A stretch of DNA of 60,955 nucleotides from QPIN01 sp964399475 (GTDB taxonomy: Bacteria; Pseudomonadota; Gammaproteobacteria; Methylococcales; Methylomonadaceae): assembly GCA_964399475.1 (NCBI GenBank), contig CAYNRB010000001.1, positions 1 through 60,955 on the forward strand, read 5' to 3'. A program made the translations under genes and the position numbers. Below are positions 35,719-43,768 of this stretch, piece by piece. Position 1 is the stretch's first letter, and each line of letters opens with the position of its first letter. The notes beneath the pieces are model-generated. The model searched no databases and was not told the origin of the DNA. It saw only the letters and a list, made by a program, of their open reading frames with translations.

Positions 35719-36426
35719 TCAATCAGATGAAAATTTGATAAATAATTTTTTAATTCTGATTTCATCAGAGGGTATTAATAAGCAACTTGAACTAATCACA
35801 CTTCCATTCAAGGTTACTTTTTTCTTTTTCACTGGACTAATATAAAACGAATGACCCACTTTATCAATTTCTGCAATATGAGCTGCAGTAAAAAAACCAC
35901 CTATCCGAATATCATTCTTTTTTGCCTTTCCAATAGAGTAGCTATCTTTAGTCAATAGCATTTTTTTTATTCCATTTAAATCACCTTTTACGATTAAATA
36001 GAAACTCTTCTGCTTGATATCTGAAGCAGCTTGAGATGTACCGGGTCCAGAAACTTTTGAAGATGACACCATAATTACAGTAGCATCACTCGACTCTTGT
36101 ACTGATACTGGAGCAGAACTATTTTGCTGTATCTGACTCCATTCCGAAATCTTTAAAATATGTTTACCAATAGTAACCGAATCTTCAAAACGAATTTTTT
36201 GACGTGTGCTTATCTTTTGGCTATTTAGAAATGTACCATTCGAACTATTCAAATCTTCAATGGTATATTGTCCGTTACTTACACTTATTACAGCATGAAA
36301 ACTTGAAACGCCCATATTATTGATAACAACTTCATTACTAGATGCTCTTCCAATACTAACAGTAACAGTTTTAATGGGTAAAGACTGCTTTAAGACGCCA
36401 TTAAAATAAATTTCAAGATAATTCAT
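35719..36426 (-). CDS. Twin FHA-domain protein
   Basis: A 235-residue cytoplasmic protein with two FHA folds. The first (residues about 1-95) keeps the phosphothreonine-binding residues: SIGRASSNEVVI, VSSFHAVIS and DLNSSNGTFLNS. A Ser-rich linker follows (about 98-140). The second (about 141-235) is degenerate: SIGKAKKNDIRIG has Lys for Arg and the VSxxH motif is lost (FTAAHIAEI). Likely an adaptor that reads phosphothreonine made by the neighbouring kinase. Confidence 0.85.
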   Translation of the reverse strand: MNYLEIYFNGVLKQSLPIKTVTVSIGRASSNEVVINNMGVSSFHAVISVSNGQYTIEDLNSSNGTFLNSQKISTRQKIRFEDSVTIGKHILKISEWSQIQQNSSAPVSVQESSDATVIMVSSSKVSGPGTSQAASDIKQKSFYLIVKGDLNGIKKMLLTKDSYSIGKAKKNDIRIGGFFTAAHIAEIDKVGHSFYISPVKKKKVTLNGSVISSSCLLIPSDEIRIKKLFIKFSSD

Positions 36427-36513
36427 AAGTTCAAGACCTTTTCTAAAAGTAACTCTATAATAAATGCCTACGCTGGATTCGTCTAGATAACTTTTATACT
36501 CAGGTACATAATC

Positions 36514-36834
36514 ATGCTAGATCTATTTCTCATCACACTCTTGCTATTAATTGGTTTTTATTGGTCCAATTCCATGAAAGCACGTGAAATTGCTTTTATC
36601 GCAGTAACCTCACACTGCCGAAAACTAGGCGTACAATTATTAGATGAATATGTTGCCTTGAATGGATTATGGTTTAAGGTAAATAGAGAAGGGGGAATTA
36701 GTGCTTGGCGATCCTATCTATTTGAATTCACTTCTACTGGAAATGATCGCTATAACGGTAAAATAATTATGCTAGGTGATAAAATATTAAATATTGAGAT
36801 GGATCCCTATAAAATTCTTGATGATGAATATTAA
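36514..36834 (+). CDS. DUF3301 family protein
   Basis: A 106-residue protein with one N-terminal transmembrane helix (MLDLFLITLLLLIGFYWSN) and a small soluble domain carrying HCRKLGVQLLDEYVALNGL and RSYLFEFTSTGNDRYNGKI. This is the DUF3301 pattern, conserved in Gammaproteobacteria and of unknown function. It is divergent from the twin FHA gene. Confidence 0.85.
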   Translation: MLDLFLITLLLLIGFYWSNSMKAREIAFIAVTSHCRKLGVQLLDEYVALNGLWFKVNREGGISAWRSYLFEFTSTGNDRYNGKIIMLGDKILNIEMDPYKILDDEY

Positions 36835-37371
36835 TTTAGCATAATAATAGCCACTAACTTTCATATATTCAATGACTTACTAACTAGATCAATAGAAAAA
36901 CTGATTAGTTTGGTGGTTTGACGAAACAAAATCACCAACCTTGCTTGTCTTTTTGCTCCTGATCAAACGATCTTAATCGTTTCGTAGAAATGACTTTGCA
37001 CCTCTTGTGAAATAGTTCGGTCTAGGTCAGGATCCCCTAGGTAGAATAATACATGAGCAATTTTCAAGAAATAAAAATCCTGCGCAATCTTGGTAACTTT
37101 ATTCCGTCAAATCACCTTAGTAAAAAAAATCATCTTGTTGGTAAATTCCCAATTGTAATAGATATCATTTATTGTTCAGACAGAAAGTTAATTGCTTTTG
37201 GAATATAGAACGAAAAGCAAAAATATTCTATACACTTTCTGGTGATATACTCCCCTTGATCATATAAAAGTAAGTAATGTTTGATTCATAAAACCAACTA
37301 TTATTTAACAATCACTATTTTCTAATAGATTACAGTCTAAATCTTTAACATTAACTAATGATATTTTTACT
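36835..37371. other. 537 bp spacer between DUF3301 and DUF2956 genes
   Basis: The spacer is mostly a rearranged nested palindrome (36911-37117, annotated separately). The remaining 250 bp upstream of the DUF2956 gene are very AT-rich and show no gene. Confidence 0.5.
36911..37117 (-). repeat. Nested palindrome, rearranged copy G (about 207 bp)
   Basis: Read on the minus strand it starts AGGTGATTTGACGGAATAAA, has GCAGGATTTTTATTTCTTG, and closes with CAAAAAGACAAGCAAGGTTG and an outer arm ending CGTCAAACCACC. The half near 36950-37010 resembles the right half of copy E (GTTTGATCAGGAGCAAAAAGACAAG). The opposite half no longer pairs and carries about 45 extra bases, so it looks like a hybrid or decayed copy. 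Confidence 0.65.
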
Positions 37372-37716
37372 ATGAGCAATAAAACTCGTCATACTAAAAC
37401 CTCTACCCAAACTCAGGATGAGGCATTAAAAGTTGCTAAGGCTACGCAACGCCCAGGACAAGCTAAAGAACAAACCAAACTAATTGCCCAGGGAATAGAA
37501 AAAGGAATCTATCATTATAAAAAACAACAAAAAGCTAAAGTAAGAATAATTAATAAAAAAAAACATAAAACTGGAAAGAATAACGATGATCAATTTCAAA
37601 CCAATCAACATTCATCTGAAGTAAATCCAAATTGCATGCGTTCATCTTTGCCATGGATACTATTAATTATCAGCTGGATAGGCTTTTTTATTCATTATTC
37701 TAAGGATTTATGGTGA
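37372..37716 (+). CDS. DUF2956 family protein
   Basis: A 114-residue protein. The N-terminal half, TQTQDEALKVAKATQRPGQA followed by KEQTKLIAQGIEKGIYHYKK, is the DUF2956 signature. It is very basic. A single C-terminal transmembrane helix (SLPWILLIISWIGFFIHY) anchors it. Widespread in Gammaproteobacteria, function unknown. Confidence 0.85.
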   Translation: MSNKTRHTKTSTQTQDEALKVAKATQRPGQAKEQTKLIAQGIEKGIYHYKKQQKAKVRIINKKKHKTGKNNDDQFQTNQHSSEVNPNCMRSSLPWILLIISWIGFFIHYSKDLW

Positions 37717-38086
37717 TAACTAATCTAACGAAAGTAGGCTTTTCATAAAATAAATACCCAGATGGAGTATTTCAAAGGAAGAAGAACATATGGAATTTAA
37801 CAATATCAATAGTCTCAAATTAACGTAAGTAACGATAAATTTCTCTTCCCTCTAGCTTAGATAAATCTAAAGCTATTCCCATTACTTTTAAAAATCATTA
37901 AAGTACACCTTCCATAAAAACTATCTAGAACTGAAGTATATGGATTAAATAACCTTCAGAACACAAAACAATCGCAATCTATTCCTTAAATTATTTCGAA
38001 GCTTCATAACTGAGTAATGGGTCAAGTGGCAATAGATACACTTGCATCTATTGCCACTATTTATAAGTATGTAATGTAAATTTGTA
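37717..38086. other. 370 bp spacer between DUF2956 and the cytochrome operon
   Basis: AT-rich and without ORFs. It contains one strong hairpin close to the decaheme gene end (38025-38058), annotated separately. Confidence 0.55.
38025..38058 (-). terminator. Hairpin at the end of the decaheme operon
   Basis: A perfect 13 bp stem (AGTGGCAATAGAT / ATCTATTGCCACT) with an 8-base loop starts 28 bp after the stop codon of the decaheme gene on its transcript. There is no proper U-tract after it on the minus strand, so it may act by stabilising the mRNA 3' end or assist Rho-dependent ending. Confidence 0.5.
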
Positions 38087-41000
38087 TTACTTTACTTTAT
38101 TACTAGTAAACCAGGGAGTACCATCTTTTTTCAAATACATTTTATGCATTTCTTGTTGAGTAAAAGGTCTGGATCCAATTCTACCAAAAACTGCAATTTG
38201 ACCGCCTGTTTCATCTACTGCTCGATCTCTATCTAAACCTTTAGACAAGGCTAATGCAATATTTGAAGTTGGATACGAAGCTATTAGTTCAGGCTTAGGT
38301 TCTGGGCTAAAGCCATAAAACTTAGGCTGACTATCCGGTGATGTTAGTTGCAATACTTTCAATCCATTTTTACCATCAGCAACATAACCAATCAAAGAAG
38401 CATTAGTAGAAGCGACAATAACATCTCTTGCATCATTGAGTTGACCATTAGCTGTAAACAACTGTAGCAGCTTAGGACTTTCTGGTTTTTCAACATTTAT
38501 GATAGCTAAACCCTGCGAGCCTGCTGCCACATAAGCATAGGTTCTAGCAACATAAATTCGATTCGCATCCGTTAAAGCAACCGAGACACCACTGATTAAT
38601 TTTGCTTTTTCAGGCGTTGTTACATCAATAACTTTAAAACCATCTGCATCGGTTACAAATAGATATCTAAATTGTAAAGCTGTAGATTTAGCATTATTCA
38701 AGGGTATCACTGCCGCAACTTTTGGCGATAGCGGCGAATCCAAATTGATAATAATCAAACCGACATCCGCTGTAATATAGGCATAATAGCCACCTAGCGT
38801 TATATGTTTAGCTCCTTTTAGAATATTATCCCCATTCCATGTTAATGCACGTGTAAGAAAGTTATTTCTCGCTTTTCCGTCCGACAATGTATTTACATCG
38901 GTCAGAATTAAGCCTTCTTCTGCATCAACAATAAAGGCATAGTTATAGATTGGATGGAAATCCTGTTCCTGATTCGTCTCATTCATCAATTTACTCATCG
39001 CTTCGGCAGAAAGACCATAGTTACTTTCATAGCGGCGTTGTGGATGAATGGGTTGATTGGTAGGTAAAGCCATACAAGTCGCATTTTTAGAACTTATATG
39101 AGTATCATGTCCCAATGGTGAAAATGGCGCCGTTATAATTCGTTGAGAAATACCTTTATTGGCAATACTGGCAACATCATAGACTCTAAATCCACCTGAG
39201 CCTTCGGCAACATATAAATATTCTCCGCGTAGTTGTAAGCAGCTTGCTACATCAGAACTATGACTATGTACTCTTTTTAAGACTTGTTTATTATTTTGAT
39301 GATCCTTATACCAATCAGGGTAAGCATATTTATGTAAATAGCTACCTATCACGGCTTGAGGTTCTTCCCACTCAGTTACTTGAATAGCTGATATACCACT
39401 TTCTGTTCCCACATAGGCATTATATCCAACAAAGTTTACAAAATTGGTACCCTGTAATAACAGTTGAGCCATGATTGCATTATTATCATTTTCTGCAGAT
39501 AAATGACAATCTTCACATTGTTTGGTTTCTGTTTTACGCGTTGTATGTGGAAAATTGGGGGCGAATGCCTGTGCACTAAAACCACTCGATGAAACTGGAG
39601 GTTGCTGGATATAAATCAGTTCCCTGTTTGCATTTCTGGATGAAAGTATCAAGGCTGAAGATGAACGCACAGGAACTATTCTATTGCCCTTAACCTGTCC
39701 ATGACGACCAATTTGAAACATTTGGTCACGAACTACTTGTGGATTATAAGTTGCGTAATTACGCGCTTCTCCACCTTCATAATGAAGTGTGTCTGTTTTC
39801 CAGTTTGCCTGAATAGGTAAATGACAACCGGCACAACTGGTCACCCACGAACTATGACAAGTAAAGCAGGTCATATTTTCATTTTTATGAGCTCTATCTT
39901 CAGGAGCTACATCGGTTCCCCAAGCTAATGTCTCTGAATTTTTCGATACTAATTTTGCTCGAGCTGCTTTGGCATTATAGGTGGTATGAGCAGGATTAAC
40001 GGTATCTTTGACTAGACTCAGCTCCCATTCCTTATCACTAAATAAGGCAGAACGTTGATACAACTTATTGCCACGCCATTCAAATCGTAATTTACCATCC
40101 TGATTCCTTAATGTAGAAAGATCAGTACCACCAATTGCAGCAGCAGGGCCACTGGTTCTTAAATTTGGATAGGCATCAGCTGTACCATGACAATCTATGC
40201 AATCAACTTCTATTGCTGCTGCTACTTCACCATATAAATGACCATTGCCATGCGAATCTTGAGCAAAGTGACAATCTACACAGTGCATCCCTACGTCCAT
40301 GTGAATAGATGACAGATGAACAGCTTTATTGAATTTTTCTGGATCAGTATCACTGACTTCATTACCTGATGCATCTAATAAGGTACCTTTACGATCACGC
40401 TTAAAAACTGCTCTAAAATTCCAGCCATGTCCGTGATAGTCTGCAAATTGAGTGTCTTTAAGCTTAGGATTCAAATCGGAAACATTTTTGACAAATTCAA
40501 GGTCTTTCCATTTACCTCTTGCTGCTGCTTCCTCAGGATTCCTTTCATTGATTTTTCTGACTTCCGCATGACTCAAAATTTGCTCAGGATCTGGGTTTGC
40601 TCCTGCTCTTACTTGATCACTATTCAAATATCTTTGCTTTTCAGGCCACATATGCGGCGCATCCGATTCATAATCCCACATCGTATAACCCATGAAACTA
40701 TTTACAAAAATATTAGGTTGATGCATATGACAAATCATACATTGACTGGTCGGAATTGCTCTGGTGAATTGATGTTTAATAGGATGTCCCGACTCATTTT
40801 TAGAAATAGTCGGATCTATGGTCTGAGTTTTTCCTGAATGTCCAGCTTTGGCATAAGGACCAGAATGTTTTGGATCCCGATCATTTGCATAGACTACGTG
40901 ACAAGACCCACAACCTGATGTTCGATAATCTCCAGGTTGATCATTGGTCCCTAAAAACCATGTAAAAGGATCATTAAGACGAGTTTTGTGTATGTTAAGA

Positions 41001-41878
41001 ACGGGAACTGAAATTCGTCCACCGGTACCAGAACCTCGATTAGATTGCTTAATATCTGGACGACCCGGCTCTTCAAGTCGTTGAATCAAACCTAAGGCAT
41101 TAGGCAACCCAGTCTCAGGAAATAAATTAGTTATATTACGCCCACCTGCTTCAAAGACTCTGAAAACATCACCCTGTGGCATGTTTTCCCATCTTGGCAA
41201 CGGAATTAATGCAGGTACAATCCCTTTAGCGATCATATTTTCATCAGGTTCATGTGGATTAACCAACTTCTTGGGTAATCCTTCGCGCGTATATGATTCG
41301 CCCATAAAATAGCGTTTATATGGAACAATTCCATTATTGTATGCAGCTCCGCCCCACAACATAGCACCGGTAGCCATTAAACTTCTTTCAGATGCTTCAA
41401 TTATCTTCATATGGCATGCACCACATGACTCTCTTACAATCCGATAATCACTAGGATTAACAAAACGAATATATTCTGGTGATTCTCTATTCAAAAGGGT
41501 AAAACTATGCTTTGGATTCGCACTACTGGGATAATTCCACTCATTTGGTAAAGTAGGGATGACATGTGCTTTATTCATTGAAAGCTGGTATTCCAAATCT
41601 TTATCTGCACTGTTTTCCGGCTTAAACTCATCAGCGTTACCACCATGACAATCTACGCAACCCAAAGGCACTGCTTCAGTTTGATGCATAGATTGACTGT
41701 CTGTTTCGATATGACAACTCAAACAACCTCTAGACTTGGCATCAACTGCTTGCGGATCTTGGAATTGAGGTGCAATCAATGTTGAAGAATCTTTATCAAC
41801 ATCAAAAGCAGCATATCCGTTTATTGATACCAATAGGAATGCTATAAAAGAAAATATAATCAGCTTACATTTATTCAT
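38087..41878 (-). CDS. Decaheme c-type cytochrome with LVIVD beta-propeller
   Basis: A 1263-residue exported protein; the signal peptide ends near residue 23. Ten CXXCH heme sites start at C52, 74, 152, 323, 380, 533, 560, 671, 682 and 788. From about residue 820 to 1240 follow LVIVD-type repeats (YVAEGSGGFRVYDV, YITADVGLIIINLDSP, FVTDADGFKVIDVTTP, YVAAGSQGLAIINVEKP), expected to form a beta-propeller for binding or docking. It is the last gene of a minus operon, 51 bp after an outer-membrane barrel gene, and is probably periplasmic or on the cell surface. I know no characterised protein with this combination. Its most likely role is electron transfer across or outside the outer membrane. Confidence 0.9.
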   Translation of the reverse strand: MNKCKLIIFSFIAFLLVSINGYAAFDVDKDSSTLIAPQFQDPQAVDAKSRGCLSCHIETDSQSMHQTEAVPLGCVDCHGGNADEFKPENSADKDLEYQLSMNKAHVIPTLPNEWNYPSSANPKHSFTLLNRESPEYIRFVNPSDYRIVRESCGACHMKIIEASERSLMATGAMLWGGAAYNNGIVPYKRYFMGESYTREGLPKKLVNPHEPDENMIAKGIVPALIPLPRWENMPQGDVFRVFEAGGRNITNLFPETGLPNALGLIQRLEEPGRPDIKQSNRGSGTGGRISVPVLNIHKTRLNDPFTWFLGTNDQPGDYRTSGCGSCHVVYANDRDPKHSGPYAKAGHSGKTQTIDPTISKNESGHPIKHQFTRAIPTSQCMICHMHQPNIFVNSFMGYTMWDYESDAPHMWPEKQRYLNSDQVRAGANPDPEQILSHAEVRKINERNPEEAAARGKWKDLEFVKNVSDLNPKLKDTQFADYHGHGWNFRAVFKRDRKGTLLDASGNEVSDTDPEKFNKAVHLSSIHMDVGMHCVDCHFAQDSHGNGHLYGEVAAAIEVDCIDCHGTADAYPNLRTSGPAAAIGGTDLSTLRNQDGKLRFEWRGNKLYQRSALFSDKEWELSLVKDTVNPAHTTYNAKAARAKLVSKNSETLAWGTDVAPEDRAHKNENMTCFTCHSSWVTSCAGCHLPIQANWKTDTLHYEGGEARNYATYNPQVVRDQMFQIGRHGQVKGNRIVPVRSSSALILSSRNANRELIYIQQPPVSSSGFSAQAFAPNFPHTTRKTETKQCEDCHLSAENDNNAIMAQLLLQGTNFVNFVGYNAYVGTESGISAIQVTEWEEPQAVIGSYLHKYAYPDWYKDHQNNKQVLKRVHSHSSDVASCLQLRGEYLYVAEGSGGFRVYDVASIANKGISQRIITAPFSPLGHDTHISSKNATCMALPTNQPIHPQRRYESNYGLSAEAMSKLMNETNQEQDFHPIYNYAFIVDAEEGLILTDVNTLSDGKARNNFLTRALTWNGDNILKGAKHITLGGYYAYITADVGLIIINLDSPLSPKVAAVIPLNNAKSTALQFRYLFVTDADGFKVIDVTTPEKAKLISGVSVALTDANRIYVARTYAYVAAGSQGLAIINVEKPESPKLLQLFTANGQLNDARDVIVASTNASLIGYVADGKNGLKVLQLTSPDSQPKFYGFSPEPKPELIASYPTSNIALALSKGLDRDRAVDETGGQIAVFGRIGSRPFTQQEMHKMYLKKDGTPWFTSNKVK

Positions 41879-41929
41879 GATAGTTGTACGAATGAATTAG
41901 AAAAAGTCAACATTACAATTTACCTAGAT

Positions 41930-43768
41930 TTAGTATGTGAGTATTAAATTACCCAAAACAGAATATAGTGTTTTATTACCATATAAATCTTTTAGGGCAT
42001 CTCCAGGGACTAAAGCCGCACCTGATAGTCGAAAAACAATATTCTGACTAAACTTAGGCCTATATATAGCAGAAACAGATAAGTCCCAGCCTATATCCGA
42101 GCTGATGCTGCCCTGATTCCTGGCAACTTCAAGCACATTTGTCTCATCAAAATAGAGTTTGTTAAAGTTTGTTGAAAGTCGAAATTCGGGTAAAATATCC
42201 ATATCGGTTCCAAGACCTATTAACACTATCCCCGGATTGGTAAAGTTTGACTGACCTTGATCTTTTGAAGATTCTAGTGAATTTAATATGCCATTTCTAC
42301 CAGATAGGGCAACACCTCCACCTCCTATAAAAGGCACGGCTTGCCTGATCCAAAAGCTACTATCAGCTCCAGCAAACTGAGGGTTTTCAACTATCGCATC
42401 ATAACCATTTGACTTGTTATCAAAGGCATCATCATCACCTGACGCATATAATCCAGACAACCTGACCCGTATCCAATCAAAATCCATGGACAGTTCACCG
42501 GCAAAAAAGTAAGCATCTATTTCACTTTCATCTACATTATATAAACCAGTCGTTTCATCTCCAAATAGATAATATCCAGATACAGTCAGATTGACCCGCC
42601 CAAAATGACCATCTCCATTAAAGCCCGCGTAATAGGCATCATAATCTCGGCCGATTTCATTTCCAATTGAAGCAGGTCTGACTAAAAATCCATTATCGTC
42701 GAAGAAACTATTATTTGCTTCTCTATTTCGGTTATAAGCAAAAGTTAGTTGAGACGTAAATCCACGTACCGGAAAATCTTGACGAAAAATATTTCCAAAG
42801 AAAACTTGATCATCTCGCAAGTCTTCAGAAATATCATTTAAACCGCTATTGGTATCTTTTTCGTGTCGCCAGATTGCAGCTAAATTGTATTGCCATAAAT
42901 TGTTATCCCATGTACCAAACAATCGAGCACCTAATTGTATATCCTGGAACAGGAAGCCTCTGAAATCTAAGGAAAAAGGCTGAATACCCACTCTGATACT
43001 ATTAAAATCATACCGATCAGAACTATTGTTTATATGATAATCTACAAATAGTTCTTGTATCGCAATATGACCATCTTCACGATCAGTACCTTCGCGCGGA
43101 TCTATATTCAAAAAACGCCGCTCCTCCACATCTGTGTAGTTATAATTAAACACAGGTGTAATACGAAATTCAAAATCTGGTGGTCTAAAAACTGTGTCAC
43201 CTTTGAAAAACACAAAAGCAACAATTAAATTTTGATTAAATAAGTACTGATCCTGAGAACCAAATACATCTATATCACCAGCGCTTGCAGTGGTTTGATT
43301 ACCATTTGGCGTAGGTATAAGCCTGTATTCACCAATCGTATCTGATATTACTGATACATTAGCAAACCAGTCATCAAAAATAGGTCTGTCACTTTTAATC
43401 AAATTCCGGTTATAGGGATCCAGAAAGCCTTCTTTTATGCCAATTGCATCCGCAATTCTCCAGCGATCAGGAACCGGTATAAATGTTTCAGGATAAAGAC
43501 CTTTTAATGCAGGAATCCGTTGAAGTCCACTTTTTCTGTTTGGGTCGGCAAGTTCAACGACTTCTGCTTCACTAACTGCAGTTGCACCAGGTCTGATACG
43601 CCTTCTTTCTCCACTCCCTTCATTTGAAGCATTCTCAGAAACGATATCTTGTTCAGCCACTACTGCAATTCCAGCATTTACAGTTGGTAAATAACACCAG
43701 CTGCTAGCTAATAATGTCAAGGCGACAGAACCTATAAAAGGTTTTTTATTATTTTCCACTGCATGCAT
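41930..43768 (-). CDS. Outer-membrane beta-barrel protein of the cytochrome operon
   Basis: A 612-residue secreted protein with a signal peptide ending at PTVNAG. From about residue 150 on, alternating hydrophobic/polar strands (DFEFRITPVFNYNYTDV, NLWQYNLAAIWRHEKD, FTSQLTFAYNRNREANN) continue to a C-terminal strand ending LGNLILTY, with the terminal aromatic residue typical of BAM-inserted barrels. It overlaps the preceding GlcG-like gene by 20 bases. No N-terminal CXXC and no MtrB signature were seen, so it is not a plain MtrB. By position it may be the porin through which the neighbouring decaheme works. Confidence 0.8.
   Translation of the reverse strand: MHAVENNKKPFIGSVALTLLASSWCYLPTVNAGIAVVAEQDIVSENASNEGSGERRRIRPGATAVSEAEVVELADPNRKSGLQRIPALKGLYPETFIPVPDRWRIADAIGIKEGFLDPYNRNLIKSDRPIFDDWFANVSVISDTIGEYRLIPTPNGNQTTASAGDIDVFGSQDQYLFNQNLIVAFVFFKGDTVFRPPDFEFRITPVFNYNYTDVEERRFLNIDPREGTDREDGHIAIQELFVDYHINNSSDRYDFNSIRVGIQPFSLDFRGFLFQDIQLGARLFGTWDNNLWQYNLAAIWRHEKDTNSGLNDISEDLRDDQVFFGNIFRQDFPVRGFTSQLTFAYNRNREANNSFFDDNGFLVRPASIGNEIGRDYDAYYAGFNGDGHFGRVNLTVSGYYLFGDETTGLYNVDESEIDAYFFAGELSMDFDWIRVRLSGLYASGDDDAFDNKSNGYDAIVENPQFAGADSSFWIRQAVPFIGGGGVALSGRNGILNSLESSKDQGQSNFTNPGIVLIGLGTDMDILPEFRLSTNFNKLYFDETNVLEVARNQGSISSDIGWDLSVSAIYRPKFSQNIVFRLSGAALVPGDALKDLYGNKTLYSVLGNLILTY

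Noticed and set aside
32672..36426. T6SS-type post-translational regulation locus (PpkA/PppA/Fha)
   Set aside because: The domain set is similar, but no tss structural gene is present within the window and the kinase has a pseudokinase domain instead of a PpkA-type periplasmic part.
38087..43768. MtrCAB-type outer-membrane conduit
   Set aside because: A barrel and a decaheme are adjacent, but the barrel shows no MtrB signature and the cytochrome is far larger, with a propeller. I kept only the general idea of an outer-membrane electron route.
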